Shown here: piece by piece, positions 34,820 to 46,744 of the stretch
How positions within the stretch are numbered: the first letter of the stretch is position 1
Layout: the number at the start of each line of letters is the position of its first letter
Translations under genes and position numbers: made by a program
NCBI RefSeq assembly: GCF_000004195.4
Contig: NC_030677.2
Coordinates: 42,595,142 to 42,659,141, forward strand
Direction of reading: 5' to 3'
Length of the DNA: 64,000 nt
DNA from: Xenopus tropicalis
Taxonomy: Eukaryota > Chordata > Amphibia > Anura > Pipidae
Notes under the pieces: model-generated
Databases searched by the model: none
Told to the model about the DNA's origin: nothing
What the model saw: the letters and a program-made list of their open reading frames with translations, nothing else

Positions 34820-36152
34820 CAGTGCTGTCCAACTTCTGTTGTACCGAGGGCCGGAATTTTTCCGACGTACGTGGTGGAGGGCCGATAATGGAAGCCAGTT
34901 TTGACCACTCCCCTTTTTGAAACCGCACCCACTTGAAACCACACCCATGTTATCACATGACCATACCCATATTAATGGTTGTAGTACAGCAAAAACCTGC
35001 CATACTCTGCCTGCCCTACCCTGCCTGTGTGTGCCATACTCTGCCTGCCCTACCCTGCCTGTGTGTGCCATACTCTGCCTGCCCTACCCTGCCTGTATGT
35101 GCCATACTCTGCCTTCCCTACCCTGCCTGTGTGTGCCATACTTTCACTGTGTGTGCCATTCTTGGCTGGTTTGTGCCCTACCCTGCCTGTGTGTGCCATA
35201 CTCTGCGTGCCATACTCTGCCTGCCCTACCCTGCCTGTGCCATACTTTCACTGGTGTGTGCCATACTCTCTGCCTGTGTGTGCCATACTCTCTGCCTGTG
35301 TGTGCCATACTCACTGCCTGTGTGTGCCATACTCTCTGCCTGTGTGTGCCATACTCTCTGCCTGTGTGTGCCATACTCTCTGCCTGTGTGTGCCATACTC
35401 TCTGCCTGTGTGTGCCATACTCTCTGCCTGTGTGTCCCATACTCTCTGCCTGTGTGTGCCATACTCTCTGCCTGTGTGTGCCATACACTCTGCCTGTGTG
35501 TGCCATACATTCTGCCTGTGTGTGCCATACACTCTGCCTGTGTGTGCCATACTCTGCCTGTGTGTGCCATACTCTGCCTGTGTGTGCCATACTCTGCCTG
35601 CCCTACCCTGCCTGTGTGTGCCATACTCTGCCTTCCCTACCCTGCCTGTGTGTGCCATACTCTGCTTGCCCTATGATGCCTGTGTGTATGGCACACACAG
35701 GCAGCCTACAGTGACACAATGCTGGCACTGCTCCTACAGTCTGCACAATAACTATATATTAAAAAAACTTTTTAATTGAAGTACCACCTCAGTATATGTT
35801 CTTTTTGTAGTGTGCAGGGATTATTTGTGGGTTTCTACTGCTCCTGAGGTGTGAACAGGGGAACAATGGAGGTGATTACAGCCTGAGCCTGAGGTGTGAA
35901 CACTGCAGGGGGTGAACAATGCAGAGATTAAAAGGTGTGAACAACACAGGGGATTACATATTTAAACAATACAGGGGGATTACAGCCTGAATCTGAGGTG
36001 AGAACCATGCAGGGGGGCAGTTAATCACAGTACTGATACCACTTAGAGCTTACACAAGAGTAAGCCATCAAAGCAGCCAGACAGGTGGGGGGCCACACAG
36101 AGGGGGGTCGCGGGCCGCATGCGGCCCGCGGGCCGCCAGTTGGACAGCACTG
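34820..36152 (+). mobile_element. hAT non-autonomous element with internal minisatellite (copy 1)
   Basis: Termini CAGTGCTGTCCAACT and AGTTGGACAGCACTG, flanked by a perfect 8-bp duplication CTCTACAT (34812-34819, 36153-36160), diagnostic of hAT. The right part has a GC-rich hairpin (GCGGCCCGCGGGCCGC). No transposase. The middle is a tandem array at 34990-35700. It inserted inside a T2-like MITE, whose halves continue on either side. Confidence 0.95.
34990..35700. repeat. minisatellite within hAT copy 1
   Basis: Tandem units around TGCCTGTGTGTGCCATACTC, 20-34 bp each, more than 25 copies. The outer units contain an extra CTGCCCTACCC segment and the central ones are short and homogeneous. Open frames cross the array in several phases; they are low-complexity (CHTLPVCAI type) and are not genes. 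Confidence 0.93.
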
Positions 36153-36907
36153 CTCTACATCATACAAAAAGTTAACTCAAAGGTGAACAACCCCTTTAAA
36201 GAGGAACTATTACGAAAATTAAGATTTAATGTTTTATCATACTGAAATTATGTTTGGGCCTGATCAATTTGAGTCAGCTCTAATACATCTGCTGGAAAAA
36301 AGAGTCCCTATGAAGAGATATATGAGACCTAACTGTCAATCATAATCTGAATCAGACGCCTGCATGAAAAGTAGTAACTTGGTGATTTCAGAAACGGCAA
36401 CAATGTCTATATTTAGAAAGTTTTTTATTTCACTATGATGATCAATCAATGATAAATTGATTTCTTGATAGTTTTCTTTTAATATAAAGTTGGGTAGCTA
36501 GTTGGGTATTTTTATTCTGAGCCCTTCTAAGCAGCAGGGCACATGAAAAGTAGAAGCACTTCTTGGTATTGTGTAGCAGGTTTCCATCTCTCTTCCTACA
36601 ATAACAGGGGAAGATTGCCTGACAACCTGCAGCTAAATGCCACCCTAGTGTAATTCTAGTAATAGGTAACAACATGCCAAACTGCAGCTACCCTATTGCT
36701 GACAGTTTATAGCTCGGCAGTACAATGAGTACATGATATTGGTTGCTCCGCTGCTGGTCTAAAACCACTATAAACAATGTAAAACACTTCTGGCACTTGT
36801 TTATGACAGCTGGAATTAATAACAAGTGAAAATTCACTCTGTAGGCTAACATTTTTCTTTTGGTTTCACAATGGATATTACTTTTTTATTTACAAACATT
36901 ACTCTTA

Positions 36908-37375
36908 GGGGCACATTTACTAATCCACGAACGTCCGAAAAGCGTCCGAATGCGTTTTTTCGTAATGATCGGTATTTTGTGATTTTTTCGTAAATTGTCG
37001 CGACTTTTTCCATAGCCGTTACGACTTTTTCGTAAATTGTCGCGACTTTTTTGTAGCATTACGACTTGCGCAAATTGTCGCAACTTTTTCTTAGCCATTG
37101 CGCCGAGTACAAAAGTTTCGGATTCAATCAAGCTTCAGTATCGTGACTTTCCTTGGGCCAGATTGGAGCTGCAGAGTGCCATTGAGTCCTATGGGAGGCT
37201 TCCAAAATCATGCAAAGTCTGAAAGGTTTGCCCGCCGTTTCCGAGCGATCAATACGAAAAAGTCGCGACAATATACGAGCAAATCGTAACGGCTACGAAA
37301 AAGTCGCAAAATGTTCGTTTCCAATCCGAATTTTTCCCATTCGGATTCGGATTCGTGGATTAGTAAATGTGCCCC
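36908..37375. mobile_element. foldback MITE with TTA duplication (TTTACTAA family)
   Basis: GGGGCACATTTACTAATCCA / TGGATTAGTAAATGTGCCCC termini flanked by TTA on both sides (36905-36907, 37376-37378). The 3-bp TWA duplication suggests a PIF/Harbinger-type mobiliser. Confidence 0.9.
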
Positions 37376-38230
37376 TTAGGTTTATTTATGTTTTTTAGGT
37401 ATTTGCACACAGATTTAACAACCCCCAGTCTGATTATGATATGACCTATGGCTACTGTAACCTATCCGTGTTGTAAGGTGATAGATATTTTACTTGATAT
37501 GTTGTCCTTGTGGTGCCTACAATTTCTTACAATGAGAAATGATCCCAGAAAATGAAATGCAATTGCTGTTAATGCAGTGGCATAATTTGATTGTCTCTAA
37601 AAAAGAGAGGCGGAGGGATAACACCCTATGGCACTCAAAATGAAATGGAAAAAAAATAACAATGAAAAAAGTGATTAGCTGCATGGGGTGCAGACTAACT
37701 AAAATTGAGTATTTACTGACACAACCATGGCAAAATATGCATCTGGTTGGTATCTTAATTTTACTTATAATAACATTCACAGAGGACAATCTGCCATTTT
37801 TGGGAAAACGAGGACAACCTTTTGGTGTAAAATCCGAGAAAACATGATGTAAAATCAGGGAAAAGTACCCAACAAAATACATTTTTCTGTAGTTGCTTTT
37901 CACATAATGGCAGTTCTAATTAAATTGCTATTACTATAACCAATAAACATGCCAGGAATCACAAAATGAAGCATCCTGCATATTTGCAATATGTAGAAGA
38001 CAGTTTCCATTGTGTTTACATTAGTTACATAAATAAAGCACAACATGCTACATACAGAGAAGTACAAGCATATTATCTAATGCAAATAAGCAAACAATGG
38101 ATCAGCATTAGCAAGTCCCAACATGCAGTCTTCATCTAAGCCTTTTATAATTGTATCAGTGCATCACTGAGAAAATAAGGCACATTTTTTAAGCATGTAC
38201 TTAACACAACAGAAATAAAAGGTAATTAGC

Positions 38231-38380
38231 CTTACCCTTCGGCCAGAACGTTCTGCTGCTTATTTGTTAATAATATGTGGTGCCTTTCCCAGAATGATGC
38301 AGTCTTGTGGGCAGTCTTGTAACTTGAATCGAATGTGAGTCACAGGTCAGGTATGTTCTGGATTATATAAATTCACAGAG
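38231..38380 (-). promoter_or_regulatory. fgl1: candidate fgl1 promoter and noncoding first exon
   Basis: Read on the minus strand: a TATA box (TTTATATAA, 38371-38363), an AP-1 site (TGAGTCA/TGACTCA, 38342-38336), a STAT-type TTCN3GAA site (38294-38286), a perfect HNF1 half site (GTTAAT, within 38276-38266), then a donor-like GAAGG/GTAAGG at 38236/38235. A TATA-driven start near 38,340 would give a noncoding exon of about 100 nt spliced to the ATG exon at 32,126. FGL1 in mammals is hepatocyte-specific, HNF1-dependent and IL-6/STAT3-inducible, which fits. The assignment is inference; no transcript was seen. Confidence 0.4.
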
Positions 38381-38944
38381 AAAAACTCAGAACATGATTA
38401 GAGCAAATGTTAAGAAACTGGGAAAAGTTTCCTCAGTGGAATGTGAATGCAAATCTACATCAGTTCCTCAGCTGTTGGTTGCTATCCCCTAGACTTTGTC
38501 TATAATAATAACAACAAATCATGATTATATGTTTGAATTACTGTATTTTCTTTGCAGCTGTTCACACTAGAGATAATGTACACATCCAGTGGCTCACCAG
38601 CACTATTTAATGTAAATACCAACCTACTACTTGCCACATCTACTCATTGATGAAAATAACTTTCCAGCGCTCCTCCTTTCTTTTATTCCTCTTCCTTTTT
38701 TAATTTTACCTAATCTATTTTTTATTTAGTGTTTAGAGCAAGGGCACACATTGACAGGCCCAGCGTCGGCCTGTATGGAGCTACATGAAGCAGATATATG
38801 TGCAAAAACTTTTGTGCCGGTATGTACTCTGTGTGCATGCCAGGCCTGTCAATGGAGGTTCGGAGGTGTGTTCCTAAGGGCAGATCTGCTTTGCTTTAAG
38901 TCTATACAAAAAATTCCTGCAGAGGAAAACAGTAAATCCACTTT

Positions 38945-39319
38945 GGGGCAGATTTACTAAAACTCTCATTTTTCTTATTTTGTTTCATTTTAAAAATTTG
39001 AATAAACTAATGTCCACGAATGTCCAACATTTATGAAAAAGTCTGAACTGAAAAAGCATGTGAGGCAAAAAGTCGCAATAATTTCAAAACCAAATACCTC
39101 TAAAGTTTTGAAGCAATCAAAGACCAGGGAAGGAAAGGGACATCTGCCATTGATTCTATGTACATTATCTCAACAAGTTTTAGATAGCAAACTGTCGGAA
39201 CTGTTGCAGTATTGTCGCATAGTAAATCTCAAAAAAGTTGTGACTTTTTTTTTTGGTGACTTTTAGGACTAAAGAATCCGAATATGAAAAAAAAATTTGA
39301 CTGTTATTAAATGGCCCCC
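38945..39319. mobile_element. worn foldback MITE (TTTACTAA family)
   Basis: Left GGGGCAGATTTACTAAAACT, right TTATTAAATGGCCCCC followed by TTA. The arms are strongly diverged compared with the copies at 30,542 and 36,908. Confidence 0.7.
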
Positions 39320-39322
39320 TTA

Positions 39323-42300
39323 GTGTGCCCTTGCCCTAAAACTCAATAAAAATGATTCTTTAAAAAAAAATCATACAGCCCTCCAAATTCCAAACTGTGT
39401 ACTAATAGATTTCTGCTCCCAGTTTTGCCTCCCCTGACATGCACTGTTGGTGCAGAAGGGAGTAAGTACTGTTACGATAGGCTATATGAATAATGTATAA
39501 CGCTTATGAAAGTGTACTGTGCATATAAATTCAATGCTGCACTTCTGCCAAGTATTTTAATTTCCTGTTAAAACCACTGTTTTTTCTGTTTATCATAACA
39601 TACTTGGAACATGGGTGTAGTTCTGCTCCTAAATGTACTAGTAATTTTAGAAATGCAGATATTTACTAGGGTGAGGAGTTTTCTTACTTTTGTAATTATT
39701 TCCTGCGCTTCCATCAGTTTTCCCTTTTTTTCTGTGCATTTAATTATTTCTTCTGATTAGTACTAGACACTTACAGGGTCATTTGCACAGGCCTGGATTT
39801 GTGGGAAGGCCACAAAGGCTAGGGCCTAGGGTGCCATGCAGCCCAGCCCCATCTGTAATTTTTTGTTCCTACAGACACTCAGAGCATTGGAGACTGGATA
39901 CGTCTGAGATTTTGATAGTTATTTAAATTTTTCATGCCCAGTCCTAAGTGCTGAGTGTGTCTGTAGGAACTAGTGAAGCAGCTGTACACATGGAAAAGGG
40001 AACCAGAACTAGCACGTGTGTATGCTCATAGAAGCAGTAGGCCACATAGGGGAGTTCTATTTTAGTTGGTGAGGGGCACATGTTGACATGCACATAGATA
40101 AAGGACAAGATTAACTGCACCTCTTGACACTGCAAGAAAAAGCCTGCAGCTTACATGGTGGCTCAAGTGCTTCTTAAGTGAGGACTAAAGTGCACGCACT
40201 TGTACCCTTTAACTTTCTATTACTTGCGTTGAGTAAACAAACCCTTCAGATTGTGAACTCTACAGGGTATGGATTTCCTTATAACTGTATCTGCTGCCAT
40301 GTGACACATAGGACAGAAAGTTACAATTTGTAGTATTTTCAACAAATTTCCCCACAACACCTATTCACTAAAAGCAAAGTAGGCCGATTTTTTACAAATT
40401 ACCTTTGCCTTAATTTGTCATCATATTACACAGCACAAAAGAAATTTAAAATGTACCTTTTCTTGTTTTCTTTGCCATATAAAAAAAATAGTTAATAATA
40501 TTCCAGAATTAGAGACAAACTGGTGTTTGAATAACAGGCAATGCTATTTTAGACATGACTTTACTTATATTTAGTGACATCTAGTGGTTCCATAAACAAT
40601 TTTCATTGCAACAAAACATTGCTTTCAGGCTACAGTATGCCTATTTTATCTTTCCAGCATTTTACAACATTTTTTATGGTCCCATCAATATAATTTATAT
40701 ATTTTACACCATTTTTTTTCTGGTCCCCTGAAAAACCTAAATGAAGGCTCTGCTGCAGGGATCCCCAACCTTTTTTACTTGTAAACTGCATTTAGATGTG
40801 GTGAGCAACACAAGCAATAAAAAAAAGTTCTTTGGAAATGCCAAATTCTTATTGGCCCACAAGGATACCAGGAAAACTCCAGGTGGGCTCAGGTGTCAGG
40901 GGGCCCTCCTGCTCCTAACCATTTGGCCTAATTCATGGTCATTATTTATTTCTGAATGGGAAGAAAGAGGAGAAATAGATGGAGGAATAGATGCTTGCAT
41001 GTAAATAAAAGAGACTAGGAGAATAAAGAGGCTGGGTGAGGAAACAAGGAAAAATAGTTTGGAGAGGGGGCCTATGGTCTAAGGTTTTCTTGTGGGCCTC
41101 TGGGGTCCCAGTCCGACACTGTTTTTGGTTGTCTCATGTGGACTGCTGGCCTACAAGAGGCTCTGATTGGAGTAAAACTGTGTCTCTTTGCTTCAGTCAG
41201 TAATTTAAAAATAAGCATCTGCTTTGAGGCCACTGGGAGCAACATCAAAGACTTGCCTTGAAAACTTGAAGAAAATTTACAATATGCAAGCTTTAAGACT
41301 CAATGAGCCCTCAGTGAGGGCTTGGCGACACAGTAAGTACTCACATCTGATGAGTGAGAAGTTGGGTTGTGCATGAATAATTTTGGTTTCAAAATTTTTT
41401 AAAATGATGTCTAACTACAATAAATATACTTTCCCCAGTCATCCTCTCAGCACTACAAATAATTGTATTTTAGTTCTCCTTTAAACAATCACAAAAAAAT
41501 TCACGAAACAGCAAGAATTTGTGAAATGCATTAAAGTCAATAGGTGTATTTTTTGCAGCCACTGATGTCGGGCACTTTTTCATGGCGAAACTTGTGAAAA
41601 AATTTCACTCATCACTAGATGCAATCCATTTATACTAAAAGAACAGTAAATTTCCTGACAGCTTGGCAAATCACTGGTAAATTAACTGATGCACCATGAT
41701 TGCAACTCCAGACAATGTTCCACACTTTTTCTCCAGATACTCTTGTATGCACAGCCAGACAGTTTTAAAGGTCTCACTGCAATGTCTTGTTTCCATCGTA
41801 GATGAGTTATTTTCTATTCTACATGTTTTGCTTCCAGATAATAAAAAGATGATGATGTTTACAAAAAGAGATCAGTGAGCTCTCTGGGAGTGCATAGAAG
41901 TGCCCGAGAGCCTCCAGTTGGACAGTCCTGCTCCAGTCCATGGTCAGGTCAGCCACTGGCATGAAAATTGGGGCGAAATACTAGAGGTTACATATCCCCA
42001 GTACAAAATAATTTTTGTCCCAAGAAAGACATTCCTGACAAACTTATATTCATACTTCTAATCAGCAGCAAGACTCTACATTATACCATACCCCCCAACT
42101 GTCCCGCTTTCCGTGGGACTGTTCCAGTTTTAATAGCGTATCCCGCTGTCCCGGATAGTTCAATGAATGTCCCGCATTTACGTAATAGATTACGGAACCT
42201 AAGTGTGTAAGTGTGAAGAATAAACAATGGGGTAGTGAGGAAAAAATTGCACATGAGAATGAACATGGTAAGAAAGAAATGTCGTCAGTACCTCTATATA

Positions 42301-43471
42301 ATGTGCTTGTAGAGTAATTGACTATTGCCCCTTACTATAAATGTCTCTGGGTTGACTCTCACTATATATAAAGTGCTTGGGGGGGGCAGTATACAATGCC
42401 TTTCATTTCAGAAGATTCCAGTTCTAAATGCATTTCCTTGATTATTTGCTGGGATGCTATTCCATTACCCACTGATCACACTTGTGACATACTGACTGCC
42501 TGTACACGCAATTTTGGGGGAATTAGCAATGGTAGGCAGGCCGGCATGCAGAGGATCTGGAGCATAAAGACAGGGACACCACATCTTCAGGCAAAACACA
42601 GGTTTATTTGGGCAAATTCTTCCCCACATACAGCTTAAAGGAACACAGTTCATCAACATACAGTTCATGGATGTGATTTGTCCCTTCTTCAGGGCTCTCA
42701 CCTTCCAGGGTTAGTTCCACCCTCTGGAACAGTCAGGCTTCACATTAAGCCTTGCTGAGTCCTCTCAGCACTCAACCATCTGGTCACGACTCCCTCTGCT
42801 CCTTCGCAGTGGCAGGAGGCACCCCCAGCTCCTCTGGGAGTTCCTGACACAGGCAGCCCTCCTGCCCTGTGCCCCGCTCTGAGAGTGACCTTCACTCAGT
42901 CAAGGATCAACCTCCAACCCTCTCTCTCTGTGTGAGATCCCACAGCCCTTTTATTGGCTGCTCACCTGCAGCCTAATCAGGCAGCTCCCTACAGCTGGCC
43001 AACTGAAAATACCCAAAGGGAGTTTGGAATGGAGGACCTACCCAATTAATCCTCCATTTACTTCAGGGACCTATTAAATTTGGCTTTTCCTAAGCCAGTA
43101 ACATGAACCCAGCATCACCTGCTGCAAAACCAGGCATTTTACCTGGCGCTCCTTGTATCCCACCTTCAACACTGGTGGAAACACACCAAATAATGATCTT
43201 TTCCATTGCCTCTCTCACACACTGTATAACATGCTCTGTGTGCTATTTTTTATTGTTCTCGCTGTATAATGTGCTGGGAATTCTCTTGTCTATTGCTCTC
43301 ATTAAATTATGTGCTAGAAATCTCGATGCCCATTGCTGGCAAAGAGGAATGTGCTGGGGATATCATTACCCATTTCTGTAGCTGTGTAGTATAATGGGGT
43401 GCCAGTATCTGCTGTTCCCACTAATGTTCTGGCATTAAACTAACAATCTGAAGGACAATTAGAATTATTTC
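39323..43471. other. intergenic, repeat-rich and partly unclassified
   Basis: Includes the split hAT MITE at 40,756, an ACCATACCCCCCAACTGTCC repeat at about 42,085-42,190, and a CT-rich moderately GC-rich block at 42,520-43,110 that may be an LTR or other retroelement piece. No gene recognised. Confidence 0.5.
40756..41258. mobile_element. hAT MITE (GATCCCCAACC family), copy 3, interrupted and truncated
   Basis: The terminus CAGGGATCCCCAACC at 40,756 and the internal marker TTGAGGCCACTGGGAGCAAC near 41,226 belong to one element in reverse orientation. They are separated by about 265 bp of unrelated sequence (about 40,870-41,135). The far terminus is gone. Confidence 0.7.
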
Positions 43472-43474
43472 TTA

Positions 43475-43786
43475 AGGTGGCCACACACCATCAGTCGCAC
43501 GAAAGATTGTCAGACCCGCCACTAACCTTCAGGGCTGAAACGGCAGATAAGGAGGTAGAAAGAATAGGATTTCTACCTCCTTCCGCTGACTCAGCCCTGA
43601 CGACAGATTTTGCTCAGGTGCCTTCTATGGCGCCGGATCAAAATCTTTTGACCTGGCCGATCGGCGAGTCGACCGATATCAGCAGCCTCCTGTGATACCG
43701 GTCGACTCGCCGACTTGCCATACACGCACCGAATATCGTACGAAACTATGTTTTGTACGATATTATCGGTGCGTGTATGGCCAGCT
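43475..43786. mobile_element. foldback MITE with TTA duplication (GGTGGCCA family)
   Basis: Starts AGGTGGCCACACACCATC, ends GCGTGTATGGCCAGCT, flanked by TTA (43472-43474, 43787-43789). Inside, GGAGGTAGAA / TTCTACCTCC and GGCGAGTCGACCGATATC inverted units are shared with 50422-50763. The 3-bp duplication fits PIF/Harbinger. Confidence 0.88.
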
Positions 43787-44984
43787 TTACGTTAACATTA
43801 TGTCTTCATAAAGAAAGCACAACATAGTCTACATTAGGAGACTTACTTTATATCTATAAAAATCTGAGTGTGGCATTTAATATGGTAGAGCTCTATTATT
43901 TGCAATGACAAACTTAATAGTACATATAGTATATTTCACTCAGTTCTTCAATTGGAGCAAAAAAAGTGGAGGGATGCTATGTGCATTGTGCGTAGAAAGG
44001 CATGCCAAAAATAAGCCCACCCCCCCACTATTACAAGCCACATCACTGATATAATATGCCTTGCCCGCCAACACTTTCTGGTTTTATCCACTTTTATCCA
44101 CTTTCTGGTTTTATACACAATCCATGTTACAGTAGCCAGAACTGCAAGAATTCTAGCTGCCGATATTGGTCCCATAGACCAATTCGGCAGCTAATCGGCC
44201 CGTGTATGGGCACTGCCGATAGGACTGCCCGACCATTATCTGGGCTGAAATCGACCAGATCTCGATCGGGCAGGTTTAAAAATCTAGCCGGATCGGGGAC
44301 TGTATTGGCTAGTTGATGTGGTCCCTAGACCGACTTTGCCTATGCCTGTCATTATAACTTGATCAATTGGCCCCAGGGCCAAACAATCGAATTAGCCTGG
44401 ATTCTCCCGATAGCGGCCACCCGTAGGTGGGGGATATTGGGAGAAGATCCGCTTGCTTGGCGACATCGCCAAGGTGTATGAGCACCTTTAAGGTAGGCAC
44501 CCAAGTCTTGAGAACAACCCAGGGCTCCTGGTTTACAATCTGCCCCTGCCAAAAACCGTAGAATTTTTCTTATTAAAGCAATAAGTTCTCTTCATTGCAC
44601 TCATGTTGAACAAGAGGGTATGCTGCCTCTTTAATGGGTACTAACCAACCCAGAGTGGTAATCTGTGGATTTGGATCTGGCAAATGCCAGAGACTGCTGT
44701 AACATGCCATAGACATAGATATTGTTGTCTTCATGAGATGTGGATTAGTTTGGCCAGTATTTTGTATGTGGAACTAAATGTTCTTATCTAGCAGGGATCT
44801 CCCTCATATCCATGTTACCTGCACATGTTACAATATGAAGGTTAAATTAGTTTTATTCAATACTTCCTACTCTGTATACATCAGTTGGCATACATATTTA
44901 GGGAATAGGGGTCTTTAGTGGAAACTACATTTTAATTAGGACAAACAGTTATTGTATTTACCATTAAATGTAGCTGTCATTAAC

Positions 44985-46710
44985 AGAATTGTTGCGGGCA
45001 GCCTCAGCCTTTGGATTGTTTTCTGGACTCCAAATTAATACGACCAAATCTGTTATCTTTCCCATTGACCCCCTCCCTGATGCCCTACAAACTCACATTG
45101 AAGGACTACAAGTGGTATCTTGCTTCAAATATCTAGGAATTATGATTCACAAAGACTTCAAAACATTCGAAACCCTCAATCTCGCACCAATTATGCAGAC
45201 CTCCCCCTTACTCTCCCAGGTAGAATCAATTTGCTTAAAATGGTATTTCTCCCTAAATTTAACTATGCCTTCCACAATTCTCCGATTATCCCCAAAGCTC
45301 AATGGTTTAATCACCTCAATAAAATAATTCAGGGATTTCTTTGGGCTGGGGTACACCCCCGCCTCAATATAAAAATCCTACAAGCGCCCAGAAATAAAGG
45401 CGGGCTGGCATTGCCAGATATCAAAGCCAGTCAGCTTGTCTATTCACACTGGTGGTTCACGCCAGCAGCAGACAATCCAGCTGTCATGCTTGAAGCTGCG
45501 ACCCTACGCTCCCTAGAAGCCCTAGCTAAACTCCCATACCGGGGCCCCTCTCGCTACTACCGCACTACTACCCCAATGCTCACTGTGATTACGATCTTCC
45601 AAAGATCTCTCCAACAGTCACAGAAATCCCTCCAGATATGGTCCCCTCGAACTCCTTTATGGGGTAATCCCACACTGGCCCATTTCGACTCTATGCCAGA
45701 GATTAGTCAATGGGCAGGTAAAGGCATTAAAACATTGCAGGATATTGTGAAAGATGGGGAATTGAAACAATTCAATACCCTTAAAGAGGAATTTGAGCTT
45801 CCCCCTGCCATGTATTTTTGCTACCTACAACTCAGGCATGCTTTTTACGCCCAGTTTCCTATTAGACCTATACAGGTGACAGACACCTCGCTTGAAAAAT
45901 ACCTGCATAGACCGGACTTGGGGAAGGCTATGTCATGGTTTTATAATCTACTATGGAAATCTACCCCAAACCCGCTAGCTAAGACCAAGGTTAAATGGCA
46001 GAGCGACATACCAGACCTGGACGACGAAATGTGGAAGGATGCTCTTGATCAGATTCCCGAAATAACAATGTCAGTCAGAGACAGGTTTATCCAAATTAAA
46101 TTTATTAACCGTGCTTACTTAACACCCCACAGATTAGCAAAGATATACCCTCAAACATCAGACTTATGTCCCAAATGTAATACAGCAGTAGGCTCGTTTC
46201 TCCATGTATTCTGGGAATGTCCAGCCATTCAACAATTATGGTCAGCAGTATTGAAATACATCAATGAAACATTGGCTTTCCCTAACATACACTCCCCAAA
46301 GTTATGTTTACTGGGGGTGCTAGAGGACCTGGGGCTATCGTCATATCAACGGTTATGCTATTTACAATTGCTATTCTATGTTAAAAAAGCCATTTTGCTA
46401 AACTGGAAATCGACATCTGCCCCCTTGCTTACCTTTTGGAAAAAACTAGTCAATGATGTGTTACCTAAACAAAAATTGGTCTACATTTCCAGAGGCTTCC
46501 AGAGGTCGACACTGTCCCTGATGAAAGTTCCAGATAGGAACTGAAACGTCGGACTGAATAAAGCCTCACATTTATTTATCTAAACCTCTGTGATTCTTCT
46601 TGAAAAACATCCTGCGTGTGCTGTCATTCCAACCCTGTGTATCTACGCTTTCAGCACTGGCACCCAGGTATTATCTTGCTCTTATGGTGTGCAGCTTTCC
46701 AGCAACTCGT

Positions 46711-46740
<30 letters not shown>
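44985..46740 (+). mobile_element. L1/Tx1-like LINE, 5'-truncated 3' end
   Basis: Encodes the end of ORF2: the reverse-transcriptase tail (FGLFSGLQINTTKS, LPGRINLLKMVFLPKFNYAF, GFLWAGVHPRLNIKILQAPR, KGGLALPDI) and a C-terminal CX2CX8HX4C zinc-knuckle (46167-46220). The frame changes once near 45,150-45,200; downstream, 474 codons are open to 46,544. The 3' UTR runs into a (TA)n tract at about 46,712. Upstream ORF2 and ORF1 are missing, as expected for target-primed reverse transcription. Confidence 0.9.
45120..46544 (+). pseudogene. LINE ORF2 C-terminal fragment
   Basis: An uninterrupted 474-codon frame that continues, after a frameshift, the RT segment at 44,989. It lacks the endonuclease and most of the RT catalytic core. 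The zinc knuckle (CPKCNTAVGSFLHVFWEC) and the preceding helical region are the recognisable domains. The absence of stops over 1.4 kb suggests a fairly young insertion. Confidence 0.88.

Positions 46741-46741
<1 letters not shown>

Positions 46742-46744
<3 letters not shown>

Larger units (their letters stand above)
33097..36199. mobile_element. T2-like MITE host of a nested transposon stack
   Basis: The left end (GAAGGGGTGGTCCACCTTTA, TTAACTTTTAGTATGTTATA) is at 33097. The body resumes at 33335-33362, 34606-34811 (CGCTGACCCCAGCACCC, ACTCCCTGGTTGCTAAGG) and 36153-36199 (CAAAGGTGAACAACCCCTTT then AA). The pieces are in family order, so three later insertions split one element: hAT at 33217, the foldback/CR1 composite at about 33363, and hAT at 34820. 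Confidence 0.85.

Noticed and set aside
34917..35779. Overlapping frames of 247-265 codons rich in Cys/His/Pro
   Set aside because: They are translations of the hAT-internal minisatellite. Long open frames occur in all three plus-strand phases and also on the other strand, so they are not genes.
37517..37903. 128-codon minus-strand frame upstream of fgl1
   Set aside because: No recognised domain, no fitting splice sites with fgl1, and AT-rich composition like its surroundings. It is probably a chance frame.
42520..43110. Possible solo LTR (CT-rich, TTTATTGGC near the right side)
   Set aside because: No terminal TG...CA pair with matching duplication could be fixed by eye, so it is left unclassified.
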